Part shown: positions 18,585 to 27,170 of the stretch, piece after piece
Position numbering within the stretch: position 1 is the stretch's first letter
Layout: each line of letters begins with the position of its first letter
From: Deinococcus hopiensis KR-140
GTDB taxonomy: Bacteria > Deinococcota > Deinococci > Deinococcales > Deinococcaceae
NCBI RefSeq assembly: GCF_900176165.1
Contig: NZ_FWWU01000008.1
Coordinates: 186,001 to 250,000, forward strand
Direction of reading: 5' to 3'
DNA length: 64,000 nt
Program-made: the position numbers and the translations under genes
The notes under the pieces: generated by a model
Database searches by the model: none
What the model was told of the DNA's origin: nothing
Seen by the model: the letters and a program-made list of their open reading frames with translations, nothing else

Positions 18585-19304
18585 AGGGCCTATCCGGGAA
18601 AGAAAATAGAATGGTGGGAAATGGCGACCACTCAACGCCATCAAGGCCAGATCAAAGCGCAAGCCACGCTCTGGGAAGTGCCGGATGAACTGTGGCTGCG
18701 GTTGGCGTCCCTGCTGGTGATCGATAAGCCTAGGAAAAAGAGCGGGCGTCCCGCACGGGACGCCCGCTCGATCTTCAACGGCTTGATCTGGCTGGCTCGA
18801 ACCGGCAGCCAATGGAGTCAAGTGCCCAGCTGCTACGGTCCGAAATCAACCGTCCACGAACGGTTCTGTGCCTGGGAGGAGCACGACTGTTTGCGGGTCG
18901 CCTGGAACATCGTGTTGGAAGAGTACGACCAGGAATTGGGCATCGCGTGGAAATGGCTTGCGGCCGACGGGAGCATGGTCAAAGCCCCGTTGGAAAAAAG
19001 GGGGACGCCGGCATCCCGCAAGCCACGGGGAGCAACCCCACCGACCGAGGAAAAGCCGGCTGTCAACGAGGCCTCTTGACTGATACCAAAGGCATTCCGC
19101 TCCCCGCTGGGGATCCACACCGCCACCCGCCCCGGCGGTGGGTCGTTGAGGTGGGCCACAGTCGGTTCAATCGCTTCCACCGCCATACACGTTGGGAGAA
19201 GCGGCAGGACCTCTATCTCGGCTTTGCCAAGTCGGCCCCTTGCCTCATGCTCTGGCGCAAACTTTCTCCCGTCACTCCTATTAAAAAACTTTCCGGATAG
19301 GCTC
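18585..19304 (+). mobile_element. Internally deleted IS5-family element
   Basis: Imperfect terminal repeats: GGCCTATCCGGGAAAG at the left (18588) and CTTTCCGGATAGGCTC at the right (19289-19304), reverse complements with two differences. The interior holds a transposase whose catalytic middle is deleted. About 720 bp, so it could only move if another copy supplies transposase. Confidence 0.75.
18621..19300 (+). pseudogene. IS5-family transposase, deleted
   Basis: ATG 18621 opens MATTQRHQGQIKAQ, then the usual orfA text (ELWLRLASLLV, RKKSGRPARDARSIFNGLIW, STVHERFCAWEE, LAADGSMVKAPLEKRG). The frame closes at 19079. In another frame the sequence resumes at LLTDTKGIPLP and jumps straight to RRWVVEVGHSRFNRF near the C-terminus, so most of the DDE core is gone. 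Confidence 0.8.
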
Positions 19305-19595
19305 TTAATCCTGTCGCCTGACCTGGAGCGCTTTCCGTCGGCGCTTGGCCTCGCACAGCCGGGCAACCCTACGTCCTGAGCGTTCTCAATTGCACTCCAA
19401 AAGGGGGCCTGACTGTGCTGCCTTCACGCCACCCGACGGACATGAAAGGAGGCTGTCAGGGTGTAAACGCCATGCTGCTCCGCAGAACTTCACCGGCGAC
19501 CTCCTCGCTGAGCAGTTAAAAAAAGTCTGCTCAACCAGATCCGAAGCTGTAACCATCACCCGTTCTCTTCCCGATCAACCCGTGACTGGAGCTCC

Positions 19596-20756
19596 ATGAA
19601 GAACTACACCCTTATTTTGAGCACCCTCCTGCTGAGCAATGCCGCCAACGCCGCGACTGTCAAAATCGGTGTACTCGCGCCCGTCACTGGCTCCATCTCG
19701 GCCATTGGATTGGACGTCAAACGTGGCGCTGAACTGGCTGTGGCCCAACGTAGAGCCGAATTCGCCCGCATGGGCATCACGCTCGAAACCGTACTGCTTG
19801 ATGACCAGGGTGACGCCACAACCGGCGCAGCGCAGGTTGAAAATGCCATGAAGGACCCCCTGTTGCTGGGCGTAATCGGGCCCACCAAGTCCGGCGTTTC
19901 GCTGAAAGTCGGCGAGATGCTCGCCAGGTCCACCAATCCCCTGCCGTTCATCTCTCCTGCGAGCACCAATGACGACCTGACCAAGAACAAGTGGACGTTC
20001 TTCTTCCGCATGACTTCCCCTGACGGCGCTCAGGCAGACACCGCTGCTACATACATTGCGCGGGAAATCAAAGCGAAATCCGTGTTCATCGTGAGCGACA
20101 ACCAGACCTTTGCCAACGGCATCGCAGGCGTCCTCGGGGCAGAACTAAAACAGCGCAGAATCAGCACGCAACTGGGGGCAGCGAACGTCGGCGACGTCAA
20201 AGCGCAGGCTGCACTCGTAGAGCGCATCAAGGCTGCCAAACCTGACCTGGTGTTCTACGCAGGCCTGTATGACGGCGGCGGGCCCTTCATCCGGGCGTTG
20301 CGCGCGGCGGGCGTCACGACATCGTTCATGGGTGGCAACGGCCTGGACTCCCCTGAATTTGTCCGCCTGGCACAGGGGGACGCGGGTGGAACACGCTTTA
20401 TCACCGGCTTCGGGCCTGTGCAGAACTACGTTAACGGGCAGAACTACATCAGTGACTTCCAGAAGGCCTACAACACGCCCCCCGCCGTTCGGTCCGCTTT
20501 CACGTATGACTCGATGAATACGATGCTTAACGCGCTTGCCAACAGCTACCACAGCCTCCGTAAGGTGCCTACCCGCGCCCAGCTGATCAGTGCCGTCCAG
20601 AGCGTCAACTCTCCCACCAACCGCAACGTGACTGGAGCCATCGCGTTTACGCCGACCGGTGAACGCCGCTCCTCACCTATGTTCGTCGTTGAGATTGACG
20701 CGCACACCCTCGCCACGAATGTCATTTACGGCACGCGTTATGCGGCCCCGCGCTAA
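19596..20756 (+). CDS. ABC transporter substrate-binding protein, branched-chain amino acid type
   Basis: 386 aa. ATG 19596 with GGAG 4 nt upstream. The signal peptide ends at ANAA; the mature protein starts TVKIGVLAPVTGSISAIG, the classic beginning of periplasmic binding proteins of the Leu/Ile/Val family (Peripla_BP_6). Further family hallmarks: VLLDDQGDATTGAAQVEN, GVIGPTKSGVS, FISPASTNDDLT, FFRMTSPDGAQ, FTYDSMNTMLNAL. It binds a small solute outside the membrane and would hand it to a Liv-type ABC permease, but no permease or ATPase gene is next to it, so it is an orphan here. The actual ligand cannot be told from sequence. Confidence 0.9.
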   Translation: MKNYTLILSTLLLSNAANAATVKIGVLAPVTGSISAIGLDVKRGAELAVAQRRAEFARMGITLETVLLDDQGDATTGAAQVENAMKDPLLLGVIGPTKSGVSLKVGEMLARSTNPLPFISPASTNDDLTKNKWTFFFRMTSPDGAQADTAATYIAREIKAKSVFIVSDNQTFANGIAGVLGAELKQRRISTQLGAANVGDVKAQAALVERIKAAKPDLVFYAGLYDGGGPFIRALRAAGVTTSFMGGNGLDSPEFVRLAQGDAGGTRFITGFGPVQNYVNGQNYISDFQKAYNTPPAVRSAFTYDSMNTMLNALANSYHSLRKVPTRAQLISAVQSVNSPTNRNVTGAIAFTPTGERRSSPMFVVEIDAHTLATNVIYGTRYAAPR

Positions 20757-21050
20757 CCCCTGGTTCCGGCCTGATGTTGGCCCTGGAGGTTGCCGCGCAG
20801 AGCCTGCAGGGCGGAAAAGCTCTTGAGGTCCACCACGGTCGGCTCCAGCCCTGCCAGGGGGAGCACCTCGACCGGTCGTGCCACTGTCTTCCCGCGTTCA
20901 CCCCAGACCAGCGGCAAGAACCCCCAGCCCTGGGGCCGAATCACCGTTACATTCAGGGGCGCGCTCACGCTCTGGCCCTCTTCAAAGGGGGCAGCACCAG
21001 CTTGCTCTCACCTGCGGGAAGGGCACTCACCTTTAAGCTCGACTTTGGCT
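20753..21050 (-). pseudogene. C-terminal remnant of unknown protein cut by IS
   Basis: Frame 20753-20968 reads coherently (VTVIRPQGWGFLPLVWGERG, VEVLPLAGLEPTVVDLKSF). Upstream, another frame (LKVSALPAGESKLVLPP) joins through a one-base shift near 20975, then runs into an IS5 transposase fragment. The parent family is not recognised. Confidence 0.4.
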
Positions 21051-21345
21051 ACGAAAGAAGCCAGTGTGCGCGTACACTCGGCTTTTCCTCGGCCAGTGGG
21101 GTTGCTGCCCGTGGCTTGCGGGATACCAGCGTCCCCCTTTTTCCCAACAGGGCTTTGATCATGCTCCCGTTGGCGGCTTGCTCCGCCCACAAGGTCCCCA
21201 ACTCTTGGTCGTCCTCTTCGAGGACGAGGGCCCAGGCTGTGCGAAAGTATTCATGTTCTCCCCAGGCGCAGAACCGCTCGTGGACCGTGGAATTTGAGCC
21301 GTATCGCCAAGGGGCTGCGTTCCTCCCAATTTCTTCCTGCTCCGC
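21051..21345 (-). pseudogene. IS5-family transposase fragment
   Basis: Matches the middle of the element at 18621-19076 on the opposite strand: NSTVHERFCAWGEHE, ALVLEEDDQELGTLW, NGSMIKALLGKRGTLVSRK. Both ends are missing. Confidence 0.8.
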
Positions 21346-21555
21346 TCCCATATCCAGCCTCTACACCTGAAGACCTTGTATGTTCGTGGCGGGGCGCAGG
21401 ACGGTAGACCGATGAAGACCCCGGCCACGAGGCCGTGCAACAGCAAAGCTCGCCGTCTTGCTTCTCCCGAGTTCAGCGCCCGAACGGTTGCGTGAGGATG
21501 AGCTCGCATAGGCAAGGAAGGGCGGCGCTGGGATGCCCCGAGGGAGGGAACTCAA

Positions 21556-22569
21556 GTGGAGAGCATCTTCGTCGGTATCGATGTTTGCAAAGCTCGCCTT
21601 GATGTTGCGATTCGTCCCACTGGAGAAATTTTTGCTGAGGAGAACTCGATTCCAGGTGTCGCACGACTTGCGGATCGCCTGAAAGCACTCGAACCGACTT
21701 TGGTTGTGCTGGAAGCGACGGGTGGGTTGGAGCGGGATCTGGTCCTGGCGTTGGTCCAACAAGGTGTTCGGGTCGTCGTGGCCAATGCGCGTCAAGTTCG
21801 CGACTTCGCCAAAGCAACAGGTCGACTGGCCAAAACAGATCAATTGGATGCCATGCTCTTGGCCTTGTTTGCGGAGATGGTCCGGCCTCCAGCTCGGAAG
21901 GTACCTGAGGAGCGGGTTCGTGCACTGGGAGACCTGGTCGACCGTCGACGACAAGTCGTCGACATGCTGGTCATGGAACGAAACCGCCTTCACTCCGTAC
22001 GGGCGGAAGCGGTGCGTGCAGATCTGCACGCACACATCACCTCTCTGGAGAAACGCCAGAGTGAGCTGGATCAGGAACTGAAGGCCCTGATGGAGACCGA
22101 TCTGCAGTGGCGTGCTCAGCGGGACCTTCTGATGAGCGTTCCCGGTGTGGGTCAGGTCGTCACGTTGACGTTGCTTGCCCAGTTACCTGAGCTCGGCCAA
22201 GTCTCTGGCAAACAACTGAGCGCCCTTGTCGGATTGGCACCGTTCAACCGAGACAGCGGGAAATCCCGAGGGCGACGCAGCATCTGGGGAGGACGCGCGG
22301 AGGTGAGGACCAAACTGTACATGGCGGCGGTCACCGGAATTCGTGTCAACCCGGTACTTCGGGATGTTTTTCAGCGTCTGGTTGCACAGGGAAAACCTAA
22401 AAAAGTGGCGCTCGTCGCGTGTATGCGTAAGTTGCTGGTCATCCTGAATGCCATTGTTCGTTCTCAAGTGCCGTGGCGCCCCGTGTCTGACCCGGCGTTG
22501 TCACACCGTGCCATCCACGAGACGCCACGGCACCCCTTGACTTCCCACACGGTTGCTGTTGCGCAGTAG
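21556..22569 (+). CDS. IS110-family transposase
   Basis: 337 aa, normal length for IS110. GTG 21556 preceded by GGGAGGGAA. The N-terminal DEDD domain is intact (FVGIDVCKARLDVAI, VVLEATGGLERDLV, GRLAKTDQLDAMLLA). A coiled segment about 130-190 leads to the C-terminal Transposase_20 domain (LLMSVPGVGQVVTLTLLAQLPELG, ALVGLAPFNRDSGKSRGRRSIWGGR) with the conserved Ser region. IS110 elements lack long terminal repeats, so element ends cannot be drawn. They are known to use a structured RNA from the flanks as guide; whether that exists here was not determined. Confidence 0.93.
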   Translation: MESIFVGIDVCKARLDVAIRPTGEIFAEENSIPGVARLADRLKALEPTLVVLEATGGLERDLVLALVQQGVRVVVANARQVRDFAKATGRLAKTDQLDAMLLALFAEMVRPPARKVPEERVRALGDLVDRRRQVVDMLVMERNRLHSVRAEAVRADLHAHITSLEKRQSELDQELKALMETDLQWRAQRDLLMSVPGVGQVVTLTLLAQLPELGQVSGKQLSALVGLAPFNRDSGKSRGRRSIWGGRAEVRTKLYMAAVTGIRVNPVLRDVFQRLVAQGKPKKVALVACMRKLLVILNAIVRSQVPWRPVSDPALSHRAIHETPRHPLTSHTVAVAQ

Positions 22570-22575
22570 CTGAAG

Positions 22576-22612
22576 GGGCAGCGGGGCGACGTGACCCGTC
22601 GCCCCGCTGCCC
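22576..22612. repeat. Perfect 15-bp stem hairpin after IS110 transposase
   Basis: GGGCAGCGGGGCGAC, 7-nt loop GTGACCC, GTCGCCCCGCTGCCC. It lies 7 nt after the IS110 stop and 12 nt from the end of the opposing transposase. No T-run either way. Possibly an IS end or a shared attenuator. Confidence 0.6.
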
Positions 22613-22623
22613 TGTCCATGGGC

Positions 22624-23106
22624 TCAGACCGTAGAGAGGTGCAGTCGGCGTTGCCAGCGGAGGTTGACGAGACCAGCGACACAGCCCCAGATCAGGCCGT
22701 GCCTTGAGGGCTGGTTCCGAAAGAACGCCTTGCAGGCGCGAAATTTCATGATGCGATTGATGACGTTCTCCACGGTGATCCGCACCTTGGAGATCAGCCG
22801 GTTCAGCTCCCGCTGCTCTTGGCTCAACTCGCCCTTCTTCGGGCGTTTGGCGGGCACAACAGTCTCCCGGTCGGGGTAGACCTTCTCCATACCGGTATAG
22901 CCGCGGTCCCCCCACACCCGGACGTGGCGGGGGAGGCGGGTCATCAGCCGGGAACACCGCAGCACCTTCATGTCGTGCGCAGGGCCGCCAGCGGTCGCAC
23001 TGAGGTGGACAATCTGCCCCTCAGGCGTCACCGTCACCTGGGTCTTCAGGGTGTGATTGCCCTGCTTAACGCTGTAGAAACGCCTCTTGTCCTTGGGTCG
23101 CCCCAC
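22624..23106 (-). CDS. DDE transposase, second frame (IS5/DDE_4 type)
   Basis: 160 aa listed frame, beginning inside the first ORF. Contains the DDE_4-like core: YSVKQGNHTLKTQVTV, SATAGGPAHDMKVL, VWGDRGYTGMEKVYP (D), and SKVRITVENVINRIMKFRACK (E, with the usual R-x-x-V-E-N). The coherent frame extends upstream as a Lys-rich stretch (KVKKGQRPGKKAVGRPKDKRR), so it is normally made as a fusion with the 23066-23686 ORF by a frame change of +1 in the 23100-23180 region. It ends IWGCVAGLVNLRWQRRL. Confidence 0.85.
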   Translation of the reverse strand: MGRPKDKRRFYSVKQGNHTLKTQVTVTPEGQIVHLSATAGGPAHDMKVLRCSRLMTRLPRHVRVWGDRGYTGMEKVYPDRETVVPAKRPKKGELSQEQRELNRLISKVRITVENVINRIMKFRACKAFFRNQPSRHGLIWGCVAGLVNLRWQRRLHLSTV

Positions 23107-23686
23107 GGCCTTCTTCCCCGGCCTCTGACCCTTCTTGACCTTTGGCTGGCCTCGGGGCTGCTCCGTTCTCGGTCAACTCGGGGAACACCTCCAGAAACTC
23201 GTCCAGTGAGCGAATCTTCCGGGGCTTCTTGGCCTCTTTGCCGGGAGCTTCGTCGGGCTGGGCCTGGAGCGTCCGGGGACGTAGGGGAGCAGGCAAGGCC
23301 TGCTCCAACACCGGCAGCAAGCCGTGGATGTTCCGGCACACGTTCGCCGCGTCGAGGTCAAACAAGATGCCCAGGACGTGCATTGTGAAGTACTGGCGCA
23401 GGTAGAGCAGCGCGACCAGGAGCCGTTGGCTCAGGTCGAGCTTGAAGGTGTTGCCTGCCCCAATGCGCCGGACCCGTCCGGCGCGCAGCAGGGAGCGGCG
23501 GTGGGCCTGCTTCCACAACGGCTCCAACTCGATCAGGAGCTGGTCGAACTCAGCGGGATTCAGTCCCACCAGCCGCTCGAAGCAACGCGCTCGGGATTTG
23601 AGCTTCTCCAGCCGCAACACCCCTGAACTTCCCCCTCCACTGAGCTGCTGAGCAGTTACCTCGATTTCACCAATGATTGACCTCAT
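23066..23686 (-). CDS. DDE transposase, first frame (HTH part)
   Basis: 206 aa. ATG 23686 lies in a hairpin (TTTCACCAATG / CATTGGTGAAA). Helical N-terminus with a helix-turn-helix of the HTH_Tnp_4 type (GNTFKLDLSQRLLVALLYLRQYFTMHVLGILFDLDAANVCR in pieces), then a linker (RPRTLQAQPDEAPGKEA) and EFLEVFPELTENG, after which coherence passes to the second frame. Probably one functional transposase if frameshifting occurs. Its 3' side faces the rep gene at 25 kb. Confidence 0.8.
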   Translation of the reverse strand: MRSIIGEIEVTAQQLSGGGSSGVLRLEKLKSRARCFERLVGLNPAEFDQLLIELEPLWKQAHRRSLLRAGRVRRIGAGNTFKLDLSQRLLVALLYLRQYFTMHVLGILFDLDAANVCRNIHGLLPVLEQALPAPLRPRTLQAQPDEAPGKEAKKPRKIRSLDEFLEVFPELTENGAAPRPAKGQEGSEAGEEGRGATQGQEAFLQR

Positions 23687-23738
23687 TGGTGAAAATCAAA
23701 GTTGAAGTGATTACCCTCGGTGTACCCGGACTGCTCCC

Positions 23739-25097
23739 TTACTCACTCTGGCCTCTGATCAGTTGCTCCCAATTGTTGATGAGCTCTTCAGCCTCCTGGG
23801 TACCCTTGTGAAGAAGTTGAGTCAGGTCAAAGACCTGCAGGTGCCCCTCGATATACAGTCGTGCAGCCCGGTCCCGCAGTTCACGCCGTTTCGGCGAATT
23901 ATCAAATTGACCCAGCAAGATGATGTGGACTGCACTCTCCTGCCGCTTTGAAGGTTGCTCAACTGGGGCTTCCGAATGGGGCCGCTCCTGATGAGGCTTT
24001 GTTGCCTGGCCTTCTGGTTGAGTGGCCAGAATCGTGTCGTACTTTTCTGGGTTTTCGAGAATGTCCGTGAGAATACCCGGGCGGTTGCGGATGCGGTGTC
24101 GGTACTCGGATTGGAGCAGGGCGTCGAAGCGGCTCACCGCCATTCGAACTGCCTCCAGCCTATAGGTTTGGGCCAGTCCCAAGGCCCGTCCACCACTGAT
24201 CCCATACTGAACCAGAAGAGCTACCGCTTGTGGATTGGCGGACAGCGTCTCGCGGGAACGGAAGGTGTAGTGGACGTACCGGTCTTTTCCTCTTCCTTGA
24301 TAGGTCACGTCGGAGAGAAACCCGGCCTCCTTCAATTCCTCGTGGGCTGGAGCCAGGGCCCTCAAAATGGTGTCGTTACGCATGCCGTAAAGGCCCAGAT
24401 GGGTGGCCCAAATGGAAAGTGGCACGGAGTAAGCCATCACCGGCTGCTTTCCGGAATCTCCCGTTTCGCGCTGAAAGGACAGCGTGCGGAAGAGGGTCCG
24501 CGTCAAGGGCTGAGTCAGCTTTGAGAGAAGTTCCAGATCCAGAGGCCGGATGTGCCCAGCACGAATATTGGCCATAAGGCCGTCATCCAACTTGATGGCG
24601 ATGAGCGTCTGGGCTCGCCACTGCCCGACTTGCTCAATGTCGATAGAATTGTCTTCGCTCCAATGCTTGACGATCAAGCTAAACGACAGGGTACGCCACC
24701 TGTGCTGCTTCCCGTCATACCAGCTGTCCACGATGTTATAAGCGGTGTGCTGCAGGCGGTAGAGCGATTCTTTGAGATTCTTATAGGCCCGTGCACTCGC
24801 GTCGATACCGCTGAGGCGCAGCAATTCACGAATAGAAAGGCGCACTGTATCGTCTGCGGGAAGGCCCTGGACCACAGCAGCGCTCACCAACCCCAGGAGA
24901 ATATCGTTGTCGAGACCGTGGGGGACCTGGCTGTTGCGGGGCGCAGTACAGGTGACTCGGATCAGACCAAGCGAGTCGAGCTGGATGTCCTTCGACCACT
25001 CGTACAACTCCGTACGGTTGGGAGCGAGGACCAGATTGAGTCGAGCGAGATTGCGCTCATCGTGACGTACGCTCAAGCTCTGGTCCTTGCCTGCCAT
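23739..25097 (-). CDS. Plasmid replication initiator, RepA-like
   Basis: 452 aa. ATG 25097 is 6 nt after TAAACT (leaderless). Sequence features fit replication initiator protein A: N-terminal LNLVLAPNRTELYEWSKDI, PHGLDNDILLGLVSAAVVQG, VRLSIRELLRLSGIDASARAY, LYRLQHTAYNIVDSWYDGKQ, then a second winged-helix-like part (LSIWATHLGLYGMRNDTILRAL, EELKEAGFLSDVTYQGRG). The C-terminus after about 350 is a charged linker and helices. It would bind the iterons directly upstream (25238-25633) and open the origin. The location next to an iteron array is strong support. AT-rich DNA at 25140-25200 between gene and iterons suits the melting region. Confidence 0.9.
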   Translation of the reverse strand: MAGKDQSLSVRHDERNLARLNLVLAPNRTELYEWSKDIQLDSLGLIRVTCTAPRNSQVPHGLDNDILLGLVSAAVVQGLPADDTVRLSIRELLRLSGIDASARAYKNLKESLYRLQHTAYNIVDSWYDGKQHRWRTLSFSLIVKHWSEDNSIDIEQVGQWRAQTLIAIKLDDGLMANIRAGHIRPLDLELLSKLTQPLTRTLFRTLSFQRETGDSGKQPVMAYSVPLSIWATHLGLYGMRNDTILRALAPAHEELKEAGFLSDVTYQGRGKDRYVHYTFRSRETLSANPQAVALLVQYGISGGRALGLAQTYRLEAVRMAVSRFDALLQSEYRHRIRNRPGILTDILENPEKYDTILATQPEGQATKPHQERPHSEAPVEQPSKRQESAVHIILLGQFDNSPKRRELRDRAARLYIEGHLQVFDLTQLLHKGTQEAEELINNWEQLIRGQSE

Positions 25098-25237
25098 ACC
25101 TAAAGTTTACACATCCGGCTGGAACTCTTCGGCCTCCTGATTGAAGATCATGTTTTTAAAAGAAATAAAAATAATGAATGATCAACATCATAGACCATCT
25201 GAAAACACTGTCTAGAAGGGATTCCATAGACCAAACT
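25098..25237. other. AT-rich DNA between initiator and iterons
   Basis: Contains TTTTTAAAAGAAATAAAAA around 25151-25169, the lowest-GC stretch in the neighbourhood. Candidate strand-opening site plus the rep promoter. No exact DnaA box seen. Confidence 0.55.
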
Positions 25238-25633
25238 CCACAAAGTGCCACAGGCGAGTCCCACAAAGTGCCACACGGCTTTCCGCCGAGCTCCACAAAG
25301 TGCCACAGGGAGGAACCCCGTCACCCGCTCAGAACTCCACAAAGTGCCACAGGCGAGTCCCACAAAGTGCCACACGGCTTTCCGCCGAGCTCCACAAAGT
25401 GCCACAGGGGGAACCCCGTCACCCGCTCAGAACTCCACAAAGTGCCACAGGAATGGAGCGCCCTACAGAGGGCTTATTCCACAAAGTGCCACAGGCGAGT
25501 CCCACAAAGTGCCACACGGCTTTCCGCCGAGCTCCACAAAGTGCCACAGGCGAGTCCCACAAAGTGCCACACGGCTTTCCGCCGAGCTCCACAAAGTGCC
25601 ACAGGGCTTTTCCCTGAATTCCACAAAGTGCCA
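25238..25633 (+). repeat. Iteron array of the replication origin (13 copies)
   Basis: Thirteen copies of CCACAAAGTGCCA in one orientation, starting at 25238, 25261, 25293, 25337, 25360, 25392, 25435, 25479, 25502, 25534, 25557, 25589 and 25621. Start-to-start distances are 23, 32, 44, 23, 32, 43, 44, 23, 32, 23, 32, 32, near whole turns of the helix (about 2, 3 and 4 turns). The spacers CGGCTTTCCGCCGAGCT and GGCGAGTC recur, so larger units were duplicated. Most copies read on to CAC or CAG; the last has an extra A. Confidence 0.93.
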
Positions 25634-25682
25634 ACAGGGCGCCCTGGCGCACCTCCAGATCGTGTTGAAAGAACGTCTGTCC

Positions 25683-25830
25683 TCAGTTCACCATGTACAC
25701 TCGGCCGTTTTGCATGATCAGGTCGAGGCCAGGATTGAGTGTGCCGAAACTCGGCCAAGTATTCCAAGCGCCCGTAAGACCATCAAGCCCGTAGTAGTGC
25801 ACCGCCTTGAGGCTTGAAACACTGGCGGAG
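25683..25830 (-). pseudogene. C-terminal scrap of an unknown protein
   Basis: Minus frame reads VSSLKAVHYYGLDG, WNTWPSFGTLNPGLDL, then MQNGRVYMVN and a stop at 25683. A coherent protein end without a beginning, cut off by the GGDEF remnant on its 5' side. Confidence 0.4.
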
Positions 25831-26343
25831 AAAGACCTTCCTGCTGCTCACCCTGCGCGTGGATCAGGAGCGGGAAATTCCCTGGCGAGGCAGTGACCGT
25901 ACCCTGCTGGAAGCGACGGGGTGAAGCGTGCGGGCGGCCTTCCTTGCAGAGGCTGGAGTGGAGGCTGCTGCACAGACCGGACGTCAGGATGCGTTGACAG
26001 GGGTGTTCAACCGACGGGCGTTCGACGAGGACCTGGAGCAGTCCCAGGGGGCGGGAACGGGTTTCACGGTGTCTTAAAAGCGGAATTGCGGGGGCAGGGG
26101 GAGGTGTACCGCCTTGGGGGTGACGAGTTCGTGTTGCCGCTGCCTGGGGCGTGGACGTCAGGTGACGTGGACGAGGTGGTGGATGTGGCCGTGCTGATCG
26201 TGGAGCAGGGCTGTCTTGGCCAGATTGGGGCGAGTGTAGGTGCGGAAGTAGACGAGCCTGGGTCGCTGACTGAACTGGCCAGGGCGCGGATATATGAGGC
26301 CAGGCGCCGACGGAAAGCGTTAAGGGTAGGGCAGGGAAGTTAG
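25818..26343 (+). pseudogene. Decayed GAF-GGDEF gene copy
   Basis: DNA and protein match the 3' part of the intact gene at 48297-49829: TFLLLTLRV-type start, EREIPWRGSDRTLLEA, a stop where the intact copy reads on, then TGRQDALTGVFNRRAFDEDLEQ. The central GGDEF strand (LALMDLDGFKALND) is deleted. The frame resumes at GEVYRLGGDEFVLPLPGAW and ends MYEA-like ...RKALRVGQGS. It keeps a GGDEF motif but lacks substrate-binding residues and start. The downstream DNA also matches, so a whole block (GGDEF end plus response regulator) is duplicated. Confidence 0.85.
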
Positions 26344-26439
26344 GGGCGCGTTCATGCCCTCAACGAGAAAAGCCCTCAGCGCTCCTGTCGAAACACAAAA
26401 AGCGCATTGAATTAAAACGCAACTTAGGGGATAAATATA

Positions 26440-26466
26440 CTTCTAATAAAGCCTTAATCTTGTCGA
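26440..26466 (+). promoter_or_regulatory. Leaderless promoter and direct-repeat box of response regulator 1
   Basis: TCTAAT-AAAGC-CTTAAT direct repeat (11-nt period), ending in a TAATCT -10 box exactly 6 nt before the GTG start. The same sequence precedes the second copy at 49950. Confidence 0.6.
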
Positions 26467-26886
26467 GTGACTCTCCCGCAACATTTCCTGCTGATTGATG
26501 ACAACGTCGCCGATCACCACCTGGCCCAGGAAGCGTTCGGGGAACTCTGCCCGGAGTGCACGCTGACCTGCTACACCAATGGCCGAGAAGCGCTGCATGC
26601 CTTACGGCGCGGAACGGTTCAGGCGGAGGTGATCCTGCTGGATATCAACATGCCCGTGATGAATGGTTTCGACGTTCTCCGGGAGCTCAAACGCGACCTG
26701 CAGTTGGTGACGCTCCCGGTGGTGATGCTCTCCACGTCCAGCAACAAGGGTGACGTGGACATGGCGTACACCCTACATGCCAGTTCGTACTTTGTGAAGG
26801 CAACGGATTTTGATGGGTTCATCGCGCAGATTGACGCCTTCCTGGCGTACTGGCGCCAGGCCCAGCTCGCTCCCAAGCCCGTTTAG
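26467..26886 (+). CDS. Single-domain response regulator, copy 1
   Basis: 139 aa, receiver domain only. Acidic pair D11-D12 (LLIDDN), phosphoacceptor D59 (VILLDINMPVMNG), S89/T90 (VVMLSTSS) and K111 (SYFVKATDF) are all present, so it should be phosphorylatable. Resembles Rcp1-type receivers that partner with bacteriophytochrome or GAF kinases; no kinase is adjacent. GTG start six nt after TAATCT; no ribosome site needed if leaderless. Differs from copy 2 (49950-50369) at a few residues only. Confidence 0.9.
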   Translation: MTLPQHFLLIDDNVADHHLAQEAFGELCPECTLTCYTNGREALHALRRGTVQAEVILLDINMPVMNGFDVLRELKRDLQLVTLPVVMLSTSSNKGDVDMAYTLHASSYFVKATDFDGFIAQIDAFLAYWRQAQLAPKPV

Positions 26887-27069
26887 CAAAACCCCTCCTC
26901 TTCTAGCTCCAGCACGGTGCTGCCAGGCTTCCTCGTGGCAGCCCAGGTCGTCCGCGAGGGCCAGGCGCTCGTGCTTGTCCGGTCCAGCAGGGGCCAGACG
27001 CCGGTCCTCCTGATACGCGGCGTGCAGCTGGTCAGCGATCTCGACAGCAGTCAGGTCGGCAGGGCGCAT
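26773..27069 (-). CDS. Small conserved protein of the ADLT-EIAD family, copy 1
   Basis: 98 aa as an open frame. ATG 27069 lies 6 nt after TACCCT (leaderless). The first half (ADLTAVEIADQLHAAYQEDRR, ERLALADDLGCHEEA) is shared with copies at 46629-46835 and 50256-50573. The C-terminus runs antisense through the end of the response regulator and may not be conserved. Copy 1 has lost a short segment after CHEEA. Helical, acidic, no signal peptide. Function unknown. Confidence 0.6.
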   Translation of the reverse strand: MRPADLTAVEIADQLHAAYQEDRRLAPAGPDKHERLALADDLGCHEEAWQHRAGARRGGVLLNGLGSELGLAPVRQEGVNLRDEPIKIRCLHKVRTGM

Positions 27070-27090
27070 GGGCAGAGGGTAAATGAAAAA

Positions 27091-27121
27091 GGCCCCATGC
27101 GCCGTGGTGCAAGGTGGGGCC
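27091..27121 (-). terminator. Terminator, GGCCCCA stem
   Basis: GGCCCCA and TGGGGCC arms, with TTTTT following on the minus strand. Second stop signal after the peptide gene at 27171. Confidence 0.7.
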
Positions 27122-27129
27122 AAAAACAG

Positions 27130-27152
27130 ACATCCTGATTCTCAGAGGATGT
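27130..27152 (-). terminator. Terminator of small peptide 1
   Basis: ACATCCT and AGGATGT arms, then CTGTTTTTGG on the minus strand, 19 nt past the stop of the peptide gene. Confidence 0.75.
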
Positions 27153-27170
27153 AGCAAGAGAAGTACTTCT

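Noticed and set aside
17961..18821. 286-aa minus-strand frame
   Set aside because: Runs through a promoter region, an IS end and the start of the surface gene in another frame.
25238..25633. CRISPR array
   Set aside because: Repeats are only 13 bp, the spacers themselves repeat, no cas gene is near, and a RepA-like initiator is adjacent.
25178..25817. Plus and minus frames of 77-190 aa with repeated HKVPQ or ALCGA units
   Set aside because: They are translations of the iteron repeats, not proteins.
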